Origin: Nitrosopumilus sp. Nsub
GTDB lineage: Archaea; Thermoproteota; Nitrososphaeria; Nitrososphaerales; Nitrosopumilaceae
NCBI RefSeq assembly: GCF_001541925.1
Contig: NZ_LQMW01000021.1
Coordinates: forward strand, 1 to 64,000
Length of the DNA stretch: 64,000 nt
Direction: 5' to 3'
The translations under genes and the position numbers were made by a program. The notes under the pieces are model-generated. The model was not told where the DNA came from. It searched no databases and saw nothing but the letters and a program-made list of their open reading frames with translations. This document shows, piece by piece, positions 17,394 to 26,501 of the stretch (positions are counted from its first letter, which is position 1; every line of letters starts with the position of its first letter).

Positions 17394-18050
17394 ATGATGG
17401 GAGATCGAGATTTTAGAGCAATTATTCAAAATTCGTTGGATTCAATTGGAAGGGAATTACAATTAGACATAGATTCAGAAAATCTTCAAACTATTCATTT
17501 ACAAGAAGTTGTTCAGTGTTTAAGACGCTCATATTTTGACCGAATTGACCCCCTAGAAATAGAAAGAAGGGGTTTCAATGAACTCCTATCAGGATTATTA
17601 AGAAAACAAAAGTATGGAAGTGAACCTAAAGAATTCGAAATTGGAGATATCAAACTAAAAGGAGAAACAGACATGCTCGTTGATGATATTGTATTAATTT
17701 TTAGATCAGCTGAAAAAGAAATAGAAAACCCACTTGCAAATGATGTCCTATATCTTAATGCATGTCTATGGATATATGATAAACATGATGGAATTATTGT
17801 ATACGTTAGTGGAGATAGAAAAGAGACAACATTTTCAGTTACACGAAATAAGAAAATGTTTGAAGAAGTGGTTAGAAGAGTAAGAGTACTAAATAATCTT
17901 CTCAAAGAACAAAAAGCACCAATTTTAGAGCCATCGACAGAATGTTCTGAATGTCAATATTTTGAAAGATGTTTTATGAAAAAGAAGAATAGTAAACATG
18001 TCGACATTGGAGAAATGTTAGGTTTAGGAAAATTCGGCAGCAAAAATTAG
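17394..18050 (+). CDS. Cas4-like PD-(D/E)XK nuclease with predicted 4Fe-4S cluster
   Basis: The 218-residue protein carries the Cas4/RecB-like pattern. Cys42 is in QCLRRSYFDR, the nuclease core includes GETDMLV (Asp93) and a later acidic stretch, and three Cys close the protein at 184, 187 and 193 (CSECQYFERC). Cys42 plus this triad would hold an iron-sulfur cluster. Cas4 proteins are DNA exonucleases acting in CRISPR adaptation, but related stand-alone forms occur in archaea without CRISPR and probably act in DNA repair. There is no CRISPR array or other cas gene in the window. Start could be Met1 or Met2. Confidence 0.8.
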   Translation: MMGDRDFRAIIQNSLDSIGRELQLDIDSENLQTIHLQEVVQCLRRSYFDRIDPLEIERRGFNELLSGLLRKQKYGSEPKEFEIGDIKLKGETDMLVDDIVLIFRSAEKEIENPLANDVLYLNACLWIYDKHDGIIVYVSGDRKETTFSVTRNKKMFEEVVRRVRVLNNLLKEQKAPILEPSTECSECQYFERCFMKKKNSKHVDIGEMLGLGKFGSKN

Positions 18051-18071
18051 TAAAAGAAATGAAAAATATTG

Positions 18072-18088
18072 CAAAGGAAATTCCTTTG
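18072..18088. terminator. Palindrome between convergent genes
   Basis: CAAAGGAA and TTCCTTTG face each other around a single A. The element lies in the 43-base gap between the Cas4-like gene and the convergent 36-residue membrane peptide gene. It may mark transcript ends for both, but the loop is too small to form as drawn without opening a few pairs. Function is inferred from position. Confidence 0.3.
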
Positions 18089-18093
18089 TTGGA

Positions 18094-18204
18094 TTAATCT
18101 AGTGGTTCAGGGTGTCCTTTACCACGAAGAGCGAAACACACTACTGCTAGTGCGATTGCTACACCTGCTGCGGCGCCATAAGCTGCCATTCCTGCTTCTG
18201 CCAT
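18094..18204 (-). CDS. 36-residue single-helix membrane microprotein
   Basis: The product starts MAEAGMAAYGAAAGV and has one Ala/Val/Gly-rich membrane helix at about 8-26, followed by a positive turn (LRGKGHPEPLD). It uses more G and C than its surroundings, as the highly expressed amt does. Convergent with the Cas4-like gene and 90 bases before a LEA-like gene on the same strand. The alanine/glycine pattern recalls small subunits packed in membrane complexes. I do not recognise the family; a link to the ammonia monooxygenase or respiratory complexes is only a guess. Confidence 0.65.
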   Translation of the reverse strand: MAEAGMAAYGAAAGVAIALAVVCFALRGKGHPEPLD

Positions 18205-18294
18205 TTGATAAAAAACATCAATACGTCCTTTTATAGCATATATCAATAATTTTTTTCTAAAAACATATTATCATAATTATATAATTTTATGATA

Positions 18295-18870
18295 CTATCT
18301 GAAGAATTCAAAGGATACAGTATTTTCTTGTCCACTTGTCATGGAACTTAGATTAAAGTAAACGGTTCCATAAACCCACCATTTTGCACTACCTGATTCA
18401 CCATTTTCATATTCAGATTTCAATGAGTCCCATAATTCACTAGAAGTAGCAGTATTTTTGATAGTCATTTTCTTTTTTAGAACAATTGAATTATCACCTA
18501 ATAGCGTATAGTAATTTGAGCCAAACTCCACCATTCCTTCAGGTCTACTTCCTATAGTTCCACCAGCAAGTTGTTCAGAACTTGAAAAGCCTGTCTCAAA
18601 TAGATTATAATCCATAGTTTGTACAATCACGGCACGTGGATTAGGATTAAAAATTTCAAATGCAATTTCAATAGTTGCTGAACGTTCATTGATTTTTGTA
18701 ACAGAAATTTCTGCCAATTCAACTTCAAGTAATTCAATAGTTGGAGCATTTGTAGCAACATTACTGTTTCCAGGAGTTGGTGCTACCATAGTAGGTCCAG
18801 CAAGAAGAATTGCACCCAATATTGCACCTAGCCCTAAAACTGCAGCAAAAACAAAAATTTTTGGATTCAT
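18295..18870 (-). CDS. Membrane-anchored LEA14/WHy-like protein
   Basis: The 191-residue protein has an N-terminal anchor helix (about 5-25, FVFAAVLGLGAILGAILLAG), then a beta-rich domain with IEIAFEIFNPNPRAVIVQTM, the pattern of LEA14/WHy domains (aliphatic strand followed by N-P-N). Similar Thaumarchaeal proteins face the outside. A relative with the same plan is encoded at 47042-47548. Exact role unknown; stress or envelope function is usually proposed for the family. Confidence 0.75.
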   Translation of the reverse strand: MNPKIFVFAAVLGLGAILGAILLAGPTMVAPTPGNSNVATNAPTIELLEVELAEISVTKINERSATIEIAFEIFNPNPRAVIVQTMDYNLFETGFSSSEQLAGGTIGSRPEGMVEFGSNYYTLLGDNSIVLKKKMTIKNTATSSELWDSLKSEYENGESGSAKWWVYGTVYFNLSSMTSGQENTVSFEFFR

Positions 18871-18935
18871 CTTAACTTTACCTCAAATATACCAAATATT
18901 AGATAGTTATTATATCATTCCAGAAGGGAAAAATC

Positions 18936-19286
18936 ATGCAATATTTTCAAGCTGTTCAAAAAGGAAAGGAAAGAGCAAGTAAATCACAAATGAAAATGTT
19001 TAATGTGGCTGGATTTTCAATGTTGACTTTAACAACCAAAAAAATTGATGGAAAATTCTTTCCTGTTGGAGAAGAAGAATTTACAGCTGTAATTGAATCT
19101 GAAGATGGACATGTTGCTGTAATTGTAGATAATGATGGGTTTACTAAAGCTCAATCAAAAGCAGTAGAAAAAGAAGAAGCCATTTCAATATTTAAAAAAC
19201 TCATAGATTCAGGAATCCCTGAACACTCAAAAAAAGAGATACAAATTTGGTCTCAAACCAGACCTACAATACAAAATCAAATTTAA
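18936..19286 (+). CDS. Conserved-looking protein of unknown function
   Basis: A 116-residue soluble protein without Cys, beginning MQYFQAVQKGKERASKSQ. A central alternating pattern (EEEFTAVIESEDGHVAVIVD) suggests a small beta sheet followed by two helices. A TATA-like ATTATAT about 28 bases upstream of the ATG points to a leaderless transcript. It converges on the UMP kinase gene with no gap. I do not recognise it. Confidence 0.75.
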   Translation: MQYFQAVQKGKERASKSQMKMFNVAGFSMLTLTTKKIDGKFFPVGEEEFTAVIESEDGHVAVIVDNDGFTKAQSKAVEKEEAISIFKKLIDSGIPEHSKKEIQIWSQTRPTIQNQI

Positions 19287-19973
19287 TTATTTTTTAGAGG
19301 GTAAGATAATTTCAGTTCCTACTTTTCCACCTTTTATGGCTTTTTCAATAATTTTTGGTTCTGCTTTTAAAATTCTGGTTTTAATTTTAGAACGTTCTAT
19401 GATTTTTAGAGCAACAATATCCATCAAATCATAGCCTCCAGCTACAGAATCCTCATGAACCAAAATATTTTTTAGATTTTTTAGTTCAATACTTTTAAAT
19501 TTTTTTGCTTTTTTGAATTTATTTGGATCCATATCATAAACACCATCAACATCAGTAGCATTAAGAAATTGTTCTGCTTTAATTTTTTCAGCAATTAATG
19601 CAGCTGTACCATTAGTACTTTGACCAGGATGTAAACCACCAGCTACGACAATTAATCCATCATTTACTGCATGTTTGACTTCTGGTAAAGTAGTTGGAGG
19701 ATGTGAATATGCTTTATTTTTTAGTGCATAAATTAACAATTTTGCATTAAGTCTTGAAATTTCGATTCCTAATTCATCTAATGTTGATTCATCAGCATCA
19801 AAATTTCTAGCATGGGAAATGTAATGTCTAGCAATTACTCCACCACCTGCAATTACAACAGGTTGGCAAAATTTACTGATTTTAATTAGAAAATCAGCAT
19901 ATTTTTGGATAATTTTGGCATTGTCCATACCAAAAACTTTTCCCGATAGTTTTATCACAATTTTTTTCTTCAT
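19287..19973 (-). CDS. pyrH: UMP kinase, archaeal type
   Basis: An amino-acid-kinase-fold enzyme (228 residues) that phosphorylates UMP to UDP. It shows KLSGKVF at the N-terminus, [13 protein letters not shown], the archaeal UMP kinase loop [18 protein letters not shown] and [14 protein letters not shown]. The start overlaps the end of the HD gene by four bases, and the three genes pyrH, HD protein and tmk form one unit concerned with nucleotides. Confidence 0.93.
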   Translation of the reverse strand: MKKKIVIKLSGKVFGMDNAKIIQKYADFLIKISKFCQPVVIAGGGVIARHYISHARNFDADESTLDELGIEISRLNAKLLIYALKNKAYSHPPTTLPEVKHAVNDGLIVVAGGLHPGQSTNGTAALIAEKIKAEQFLNATDVDGVYDMDPNKFKKAKKFKSIELKNLKNILVHEDSVAGGYDLMDIVALKIIERSKIKTRILKAEPKIIEKAIKGGKVGTEIILPSKK

Positions 19974-21205
19974 TCTAAATTACCTAGTATCGATTTTGCT
20001 GCAATTTCAACTTTTTTCCTGTATTTATTATGAGTATAGATTCTAAGTATGTTCATAAAGCCTGAAATGGCTGAAACCACAGGTATTTCAGAAATTGGGA
20101 GTTCTTTTGCAGAAACTTTCCCATTTTCAGTAGAAATCAATGTTATTGATTTGGATTCATTTTTTGATGGTGCTAAAGGAATAGAAGGCGTAACTGAACT
20201 ATCAACAAATATTTCATTTTCATCAACATGGGATTTTTTTGAAATTTCAAGACGTAATTCATCGGTTCTAGTTTTTTTCAAATTTTTTTGACTTGTTAGA
20301 ATTCTCTCAAATACGCATTTGAGTAATTTTCTATTTTGATAATCATTAGCTAATTTCCTAGCTTGTTTAAGTTTTGAAGATTGGGATGAAATAATGGATG
20401 ATAAAACAAATTCATCAGTTAATTCAACATATTCATTTAGATTAAAAGATGTAAAACCAAATTCATCATCAGATAATCTTAATGCTTGAATTAACATGAC
20501 TTCTGCAGCACGAACTGTTTTATGAAAATATACTGCTTTGAACATTTGGTATCTTGAATGCATCATAGATTCAAAAGAATATAATGCTGAGCGTTCTAAT
20601 GCAATTTTTTTCTTATGCACGTTAAGTGATTGAGTTATTCTTTTATGATCAACTTTTGCATGTTCTGCTCCAGTAAAATAACCATCTCTTAGCAAATAAT
20701 CCATCATATCTGCACTTAATGCACCAGAAACAATTTCATTTAGATATTGAAATTTTGATTCTCCAAATGCGATTTGTGCAATTAATTTTTTATTAAATCC
20801 GGTTTTTGATAAAATATCACCAATTTCAGATTTTAAGATAATTTTTTTGCCAAAATCTTCATGTGAAATTTTTTTTTCTTGAATTACTTCTTCAAATAAA
20901 TGAGAAAAAGGTCCATGTCCTATGTCATGCAAAAGACTTGCCAGGCGTAAAATCTGAACATCATCAGAATTTAGAAATTCTTTTTCATTTAATGCAAATC
21001 CAGCTTCTGTAGCAATATGCATAACACCAAGGGAATGTTCAAATCTACTATGTTGAGCAGAAGGATAAGTCAAATGTGCACCAGAAAGTTGTTTGATACG
21101 TCTTAACCTTTGAAAAATAGGACTGTCAATAATTGGAAGCTCATAATCATATACACGAATAAAATCATGAATTGGATCAATAATGTCTAAGTAATTTTTT
21201 TTCAT
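19970..21205 (-). CDS. HD-domain phosphohydrolase (dNTP triphosphohydrolase/SAMHD1-like)
   Basis: A 411-residue protein with the HD metal site: His57 in [12 protein letters not shown], His93-Asp94 in [17 protein letters not shown], and a further Asp in [14 protein letters not shown] near 165-177. The N-terminus ([14 protein letters not shown], then [12 protein letters not shown]) is that of the dGTPase/SAMHD1 group, which remove triphosphate from dNTPs. It overlaps pyrH and tmk by four bases on each side, so all three are probably made together. The exact nucleotide substrate is not evident. Confidence 0.9.
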   Translation of the reverse strand: MKKNYLDIIDPIHDFIRVYDYELPIIDSPIFQRLRRIKQLSGAHLTYPSAQHSRFEHSLGVMHIATEAGFALNEKEFLNSDDVQILRLASLLHDIGHGPFSHLFEEVIQEKKISHEDFGKKIILKSEIGDILSKTGFNKKLIAQIAFGESKFQYLNEIVSGALSADMMDYLLRDGYFTGAEHAKVDHKRITQSLNVHKKKIALERSALYSFESMMHSRYQMFKAVYFHKTVRAAEVMLIQALRLSDDEFGFTSFNLNEYVELTDEFVLSSIISSQSSKLKQARKLANDYQNRKLLKCVFERILTSQKNLKKTRTDELRLEISKKSHVDENEIFVDSSVTPSIPLAPSKNESKSITLISTENGKVSAKELPISEIPVVSAISGFMNILRIYTHNKYRKKVEIAAKSILGNLE

Positions 21206-21804
21206 ATTCCCAGTTTCTTTGAAAATGCTTTAACAATTTCTTCATGAATTTCTAATTTAGTTTTTGATGCGTCAATAATTTTCCAGTGTTTTTTCTTTGC
21301 TGTGATACGATAAATTTTAGATATTTTTCTTGAAAATGATTCATTTTTTTCAAATTCATCTCGTTTCATTATTTTTCCTTTTTCGTTTCGTGGAGAACGT
21401 GAAAAAGATTCTTTTTGTGTTACGTCAAGCAAGATAACAAGATCAGCTTTTGGTAAACCATTATCAAGACTTTCAAGCCATTTTTGTTTTAAGCCATTTG
21501 CCAATCCATAAACTAAGTTAGAATGATAATATCTATTCATAATTAAAACAGAATTTTTTTCTTTTGATTTTATTATTTCATCTAGTTTTTCCCATCTATT
21601 AGCTGCTAAAAGACAATGAATTACCTGTGGAGGAAATTTACGTTTTCCATCCAGATATTTTCTAATTTCTTTACCAATTGGAGTTTCATAATCAGGAAAA
21701 TGAAATAATTTTGTTTTGATTTTTTGTTTTCTAAGAAATTTTTGTAACAAGACTGATTGAGTTAATTTTCCTGCCTGATCTCCACCTTCAATAACAATTA
21801 TCAT
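21202..21804 (-). CDS. tmk: Thymidylate kinase
   Basis: A P-loop kinase of 200 residues with EGGDQAGKLTQS at 6-17, the DR-like motif NRYYHSNLVYG and a LID-like arginine-rich stretch SFSRSPRNEKGK. It phosphorylates dTMP to dTDP for DNA synthesis. First gene of the overlapping tmk-HD-pyrH unit, so pyrimidine nucleotide supply and dNTP removal would be expressed together. The P-loop has Gln where many family members have Gly (GxDGxGKT), but the overall pattern is clear. Confidence 0.92.
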   Translation of the reverse strand: MIIVIEGGDQAGKLTQSVLLQKFLRKQKIKTKLFHFPDYETPIGKEIRKYLDGKRKFPPQVIHCLLAANRWEKLDEIIKSKEKNSVLIMNRYYHSNLVYGLANGLKQKWLESLDNGLPKADLVILLDVTQKESFSRSPRNEKGKIMKRDEFEKNESFSRKISKIYRITAKKKHWKIIDASKTKLEIHEEIVKAFSKKLGI

Positions 21805-21941
21805 AAGTTATCCAAACAGAGGAATTAATTGATTAAAAATCTATCAAGATGATGATATTTTTGATATTATCAAATGAATGAATTATCGAAAAAATTAGGC
21901 ATGAATTCAAGACTTAAAACAAATGAATCAAAAATGAATCT

Positions 21942-22112
21942 ATGACTTGTACGCACACTTTCAAAAATAAAGAAAATCACATGATTTGTTCAAAGTGTGG
22001 ACATATTCGTGTATTTACTAAACCGTCTGTAAAACCAAAAATTCTAGTAGTTGGATTAATTATCTCTGTAATGATTGTTGGTGGTATTTTTACACTGTCA
22101 TTTTTTTCCTAA
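21942..22112 (+). CDS. 56-residue zinc-ribbon plus membrane-anchor microprotein
   Basis: The N-terminal half has a Cys/His set (MTCTHTF, then CSKCGHIRVF) fitting a small zinc ribbon, and the C-terminal half a single membrane helix at about 34-55. It is a tail-anchored design with the metal site in the cytoplasm. It lies between tmk and hsp20 on the opposite strand to tmk. Not recognised as a named family. Confidence 0.65.
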   Translation: MTCTHTFKNKENHMICSKCGHIRVFTKPSVKPKILVVGLIISVMIVGGIFTLSFFS

Positions 22113-22174
22113 AGATTGATTTTAATTAAATGTCAGTCAAGGTTTATATCTAAAAATTTACCAGTTATGACAAA

Positions 22175-22555
22175 ATGGGATTGATGGAAGAAATGATGAA
22201 AGAAATTGGAAATAAATCTAGAGAATTTTACGAATTTGTTTTACCGCCAACAGATATGCATCTAACAGATGAAAATCTAAAAGTAATAATTGATATTCCA
22301 GGATTTTCAAAAAAAGATATAGAATTAACTTTATGCGGAAATATTCTATCAATTAAAGCTAAAAAAGTTCTGGATGAAAAAGATTCAAAAACGTTAATTT
22401 CAAATCAACGACCAAATATGATTAATAAAAAAGTTAGATTGCCTATTGAAATTAAAGAAGGTGAAGAAAAAATTGAATCAGCAAAATATGAAAATGGGGT
22501 TTTAGTATTAATAATTCCAATTACCAAAAAATCAAAAAATATTACAATTGAATAA
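22175..22555 (+). CDS. hsp20: Small heat-shock protein, Hsp20/alpha-crystallin family
   Basis: The 126-residue protein has the alpha-crystallin domain: LKVIIDIPGFSKKDIELTL, GNILSIKAKK, and the final strand ENGVLVLIIPI. It prevents aggregation of unfolded proteins as an oligomer. The N-terminal arm is short and the I-x-I motif (IPI) is near the end. The gene converges on the UbiB-like gene with a one-base gap. Start could be Met1 or Met4. Confidence 0.9.
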   Translation: MGLMEEMMKEIGNKSREFYEFVLPPTDMHLTDENLKVIIDIPGFSKKDIELTLCGNILSIKAKKVLDEKDSKTLISNQRPNMINKKVRLPIEIKEGEEKIESAKYENGVLVLIIPITKKSKNITIE

Positions 22556-22556
22556 T

Positions 22557-24101
22557 CTAATATTTTCGTAATAATGCAGATATTCCCATTATAATACCAG
22601 AACTAATCATTCCTAATGTTCCAAAGTATTCATTAGATTGAAACAATAACACAGATCCAATAAAAATAGCAGAAGAAAAAATACTTCCACTAATCAATAC
22701 AACAGGTTTACGTTTTTTCATATAAACTTCAACTTCATTCATTAATTTCTCCATATCTGAACCAACTCTCAAAGTAGAATTAATTGATTTTAGAAAACTA
22801 TCAAAAGAAATTTTTAATTCTTCAATATATGCACCTGTGATTAAATTTTCTTGTTGTAAAATATTTTTTAAAACTTTTAAAAATTTAAAATCAACATCGT
22901 GTGTTTTGTAAATCCCTTCTATTATTGATGTCATTCTCAAATATAACGCCAAATTTTTTGGTAAAATAAATGGAAATTTACTCATAGTTTTATTTGCTAA
23001 TTCCATTAAACTTTCTACTTCCATTTCATCAGGTTTTTCACCATGCATAGAACGAATTGATAGGTCTATCCCTTTTTCAATAACCGATCTATTGTAACCA
23101 GGAGTTAGCATTTTTAGATCATCCATTGCAGAAACAGCTCTAGAAGGATTTTTTTCTACTAATGCAAGATATAGTCTGATCAGATTAATTCTGGTTTTAT
23201 TATTTATTCTTCCAACCATTCCATAATCATATAGAATTAATTTTCCTTCATCAGTAACTGAAATATTTCCTGGATGTGGATCAGCATGAAAAATAGAATG
23301 TTTCAGAAGCATTGTGAAAAAAATCTGATGAACGTCAATGACTAATTGTTGTCTGTCGATATTTTTTTTGTTTAGGGCATCTACATTTGTGACTTTAATT
23401 CCAGGTAAATACTCCATAGTGAGTACATTTTTTGAAGAATAATCGTCAAAAACTGAGGGTACAATTACTTTAGAATTGCTTGCCATATCGTTTTTGATTT
23501 CTTTGAGATTTTTGGATTCATTAGTATAATCCAATTCTTCATGAATAGTTTCAATAAATTGTGAGAGCATAGTTTTTGCAGAGTATCTTAAATTAGAATC
23601 AATAAATCTTAATGCCAAGGGTAGAATTTTTTTTAAAATTTTAATATCTTTTTCAACTACTTTTTCAATTCCAGGTCTTTTTACTTTAATTACTATTTGT
23701 TGACCAGATATTGAGCCTCTATACACTTGTCCTAAGGATGCACCTGAAATCGAAGTTGGATCAATATTATCAAAATTTTCACTAATCAATCCAATATCTT
23801 TTTCAATTATTGGTTTGATTTGTTCAAAGGGAGCAGCAGGAACACTGTCTTGTAGTTTTGATAATTCTTCCAAATATGGTTGTGGTAAAATGTCTGCCCT
23901 AGATGATAACCACTGTCCTAATTTTATGTAAACAGGTCCTAATGAAAGAAAAGTTTCTAAAACTTTAGTTGCATTTTTTTTAAATTGAGTTAAATCAATT
24001 TCATTTTTATTTTGATTAATCCATTTTTTTCTATCTTTACGTAATGCCAAAATAGATGGTAAAAGTTTAATCAAAATTTTCACGGTTCTAAGTATATACA
24101 A
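22557..24101 (-). CDS. ABC1/UbiB-family atypical kinase
   Basis: A 514-residue UbiB/ADCK-like protein. It has the family-specific KxGQ helix IKLGQWLSSRADILP near 75-95, the Ala-rich loop GASLGQVYRG, the VAIK-type Lys (IVIKVKRPG), the catalytic HADPHPGNISV and the metal motif DYGMVG. Two hydrophobic segments close the protein (about 465-510), placing it at the membrane. Family members support isoprenoid quinone synthesis or lipid handling; Thaumarchaeota use menaquinone-type quinones, so a quinone role is plausible but not shown. Confidence 0.92.
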   Translation of the reverse strand: MYILRTVKILIKLLPSILALRKDRKKWINQNKNEIDLTQFKKNATKVLETFLSLGPVYIKLGQWLSSRADILPQPYLEELSKLQDSVPAAPFEQIKPIIEKDIGLISENFDNIDPTSISGASLGQVYRGSISGQQIVIKVKRPGIEKVVEKDIKILKKILPLALRFIDSNLRYSAKTMLSQFIETIHEELDYTNESKNLKEIKNDMASNSKVIVPSVFDDYSSKNVLTMEYLPGIKVTNVDALNKKNIDRQQLVIDVHQIFFTMLLKHSIFHADPHPGNISVTDEGKLILYDYGMVGRINNKTRINLIRLYLALVEKNPSRAVSAMDDLKMLTPGYNRSVIEKGIDLSIRSMHGEKPDEMEVESLMELANKTMSKFPFILPKNLALYLRMTSIIEGIYKTHDVDFKFLKVLKNILQQENLITGAYIEELKISFDSFLKSINSTLRVGSDMEKLMNEVEVYMKKRKPVVLISGSIFSSAIFIGSVLLFQSNEYFGTLGMISSGIIMGISALLRKY

Positions 24102-24105
24102 AAAA

Positions 24106-24489
24106 TCACTCCAAATGTTTTTTAATTTTTTTAGTTACATTGTATGCTAAATATCCAGATAACAATGAGGATGTTAATACATTAGTTATTGACAATTTTT
24201 TAGAATTTTTATTTGTAATCTTTTTTGCAGTAGTTACTCCAGTAAATATTGCACAGGCAATTCCAATCAATACCTCAGGTGCATCATATACTAAATGACC
24301 AATTGGATTTACTCTAGGATCAATTTTATCAGTATGGACTAAAAATTTATCAGCATATTCTCTAATATGCAAATTACCATAACGATATTGTTTTAGAGCT
24401 CCATTTTTTTGTCCAAGAATAGTTTCTTTGGCTTCTTCAAACATAAATTCACGTAATTCTTTTGGAACTTCAATTTCCTTACCAGGCAT
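24106..24489 (-). CDS. Unknown protein with C-terminal membrane segments
   Basis: From the ATG at 24489 the product has 127 residues; an in-frame start 15 bases upstream is possible. A TATA-like ATTATAAG about 26 bases before 24489 favours the shorter form. The N-terminal half is soluble (starts MPGKEIEVPKELREF). Two weakly hydrophobic stretches at about 73-92 and 104-117 may be membrane helices. It precedes the UbiB-like gene by four bases, so the two are likely co-transcribed and may act together at the membrane. Confidence 0.65.
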   Translation of the reverse strand: MPGKEIEVPKELREFMFEEAKETILGQKNGALKQYRYGNLHIREYADKFLVHTDKIDPRVNPIGHLVYDAPEVLIGIACAIFTGVTTAKKITNKNSKKLSITNVLTSSLLSGYLAYNVTKKIKKHLE

Positions 24490-24570
24490 GTAATGAATAT
24501 ACAATAATTGCTTATAATCCTAGATCATAAATTCTTGTGCCTGATTTAGTGTTAATTGATTTTTAATAAT

Positions 24571-24759
24571 TTAGTTTTTTAAATTATCTTTAGTAAATAA
24601 AATAAAACTAGCTCCAAATGAAATTAACATTATAATTCCTGAAACATATGCATAGTTAAATCCATCACCAGGATGATTTTGTTCATGATAGTGATTAATC
24701 AAAAAAGTCAGTATCAAAAAAATTACTCCAATAAAAGTTAATTTTCTATGGTTTAACAA
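24571..24759 (-). CDS. Small two-helix membrane protein
   Basis: A 62-residue product with two hydrophobic helices at about 8-22 and 37-55, linked by a His/Asn-rich outside loop (NHYHEQNHPGDGFNY). No family recognised. The His-rich loop could bind a metal, but that is only a possibility. Confidence 0.6.
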   Translation of the reverse strand: MLNHRKLTFIGVIFLILTFLINHYHEQNHPGDGFNYAYVSGIIMLISFGASFILFTKDNLKN

Positions 24760-24805
24760 TAATTATCAAATAATTAATTACTATATGAATTTAGAAAATT
24801 CAAAA

Positions 24806-25144
24806 TTAGGGATTCTCTTCCATTTGAGATAATTTTATAATTATTTGTTCTAATTCTGATTTATTTTCATCAATAACTCGTTTTAAAACTTCAATTTCAT
24901 TATTTATTTGATTTATATTTACATCATCAGAATTTTTTATTTCATTTTCTAATTCATTTAAGATTTTTTGGTTATATTGATTAATTTTCTCTAATTCATT
25001 TTTGTATTTTAGTAAATTATCATATTGATTAGAAATTTTAGGAATATCCACAAATTTAGAATTTGAAATAAAACCTGTTGTAATTATTATGCTTCCTATT
25101 GACAACACTACAATTAAAACAATAATTGTTAATCTCAATTTCAT
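24806..25144 (-). CDS. Membrane-anchored coiled-coil protein
   Basis: 112 residues: an N-terminal anchor helix at about 5-28 (LTIIVLIVVLSIGSIIITTG) and then a long stretch of heptad-like Ile/Leu/Asn/Glu repeats to the end, a probable coiled coil outside the membrane. It lies 49 bases after the exporter operon on the same strand and may be its last gene. No named family recognised. Confidence 0.65.
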   Translation of the reverse strand: MKLRLTIIVLIVVLSIGSIIITTGFISNSKFVDIPKISNQYDNLLKYKNELEKINQYNQKILNELENEIKNSDDVNINQINNEIEVLKRVIDENKSELEQIIIKLSQMEENP

Positions 25145-25193
25145 TTTATTACCATGTTTTTTTTCAAATTTAAAATTAATGATGATTTTTTAA

Positions 25194-26501
25194 TTATTTT
25201 TGGTTTTTACGCCTACGAATCATAAATACTATAATTGCAATCACAGCAATTATTGGAATTACAGCATATGCAGGATTAAATTCTGTTTCTTTATCAACAG
25301 AAATTTCATTAACTAAAATTGTAGTTTCGTATGGGAGGAAAATTTCATCTCTAACACTATCTTTGTATCTTACAGTAATTGTTACATCATGTTCACCGTA
25401 TTGTGGTTCACCTTCAAATTCTACTGGAATGTTAAATGGTACAGGAGCATCAGTTTCGATCTCATCGATAAATTGAGTATTTGATTTTATGTTAGAATTT
25501 CCATTAGCTTCAAGAGTTACAAATCCAAATAATCCATCCTCATTACCTTCATTGATTATTTCACCAATAACCATTTGAGTACCAGATAATTCAATGACTT
25601 TTACATTAAAAACAGTTAGATCAATCAAACCTCGAATGTAAAAATCAAGGATTTTTGAAATAGTTTCTTTATCACCATGAGTATTATAATACGAAATAGA
25701 CAATGGAATTCGTAAAGTATCACCCTTTAGTGATTCTGGAACATAAACATCTGCAACAAATGAATTATAGGATTTTGCCTCTATGTTGTCTAGGTCCCAA
25801 CTAGATTCTAAAATTAAAACATTTTCAACATTTGTAATTGATGCAGTATTTGATGAAAGCGATGTTTGTGTATTATCTATTGTAACATCTACAGCAGACA
25901 TTGGTGCAGTTCCATCATTTACAATATCGATTACAATATTGTTTGATTTCAATGATGTAAGAAATGTTTCAGATGCTCTAACGTTAATTGTACTGTCACC
26001 AGTTACTTTAAAGTCAAAAGTAGAAAATGAGGATCTAACACCAGATTCTCTTAATCTTGAATAATCAACTTTAACAGTACCAGAATATTGTTGTATGTCT
26101 ATATTTTTATCAAGATTAACATAGAAAGTTAAATGGAAATTTGTTCCAGCTAAAGAATTAGTATTGGTGTTTGCATCAATTGTTGAACCAGGTCCATCTG
26201 AGCTTGAAAACCCAAATGGCAATGCAAGTTTTCCTTCAATTCCAGTAATATCTTGAGTTCCTACATTTGCAAACTCAATTGTAAATGGAACATTGTTATC
26301 GCCACTTTCAACTTCTATTTTGTTATCAAGCGTACCAAAATATGCATCCAATAATTTTACATCTCCAAAATCTCTCTCAAATGCTGAATCCCCAAAATTT
26401 CCTGATTGTATAGGTCCATCTTTCCAATCAGCAAATGAAGATGAAACAAACAATGGGAAAATTCCAATTAAAAATAATATAATAAATAATTTAGAATTCA
26501 T
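25194..26501 (-). CDS. Extracytoplasmic beta-domain protein of the ABC exporter operon (COG1361/S-layer-like)
   Basis: The 435-residue protein has a signal peptide (about 1-24), three or four CARDB-like or NEW3-like beta-sandwich repeats such as NNVPFTIEFANVGTQDITGI and NIVIDIVNDGTAPMSAVDV, and a C-terminal anchor at about 408-428 followed by RRRKNQK. Known: such COG1361-type proteins are often encoded with MacB/LolD-type ABC systems in archaea. Its start overlaps the stop of the ATPase gene by one base, so it belongs to the operon. It may act as an outside adaptor for the exporter. Confidence 0.85.
   Translation of the reverse strand: MNSKLFIILFLIGIFPLFVSSSFADWKDGPIQSGNFGDSAFERDFGDVKLLDAYFGTLDNKIEVESGDNNVPFTIEFANVGTQDITGIEGKLALPFGFSSSDGPGSTIDANTNTNSLAGTNFHLTFYVNLDKNIDIQQYSGTVKVDYSRLRESGVRSSFSTFDFKVTGDSTINVRASETFLTSLKSNNIVIDIVNDGTAPMSAVDVTIDNTQTSLSSNTASITNVENVLILESSWDLDNIEAKSYNSFVADVYVPESLKGDTLRIPLSISYYNTHGDKETISKILDFYIRGLIDLTVFNVKVIELSGTQMVIGEIINEGNEDGLFGFVTLEANGNSNIKSNTQFIDEIETDAPVPFNIPVEFEGEPQYGEHDVTITVRYKDSVRDEIFLPYETTILVNEISVDKETEFNPAYAVIPIIAVIAIIVFMIRRRKNQK

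Noticed and set aside
17394-18050. Part of a CRISPR-Cas locus
   Set aside because: No repeat-spacer array or other cas gene is seen anywhere in the window.
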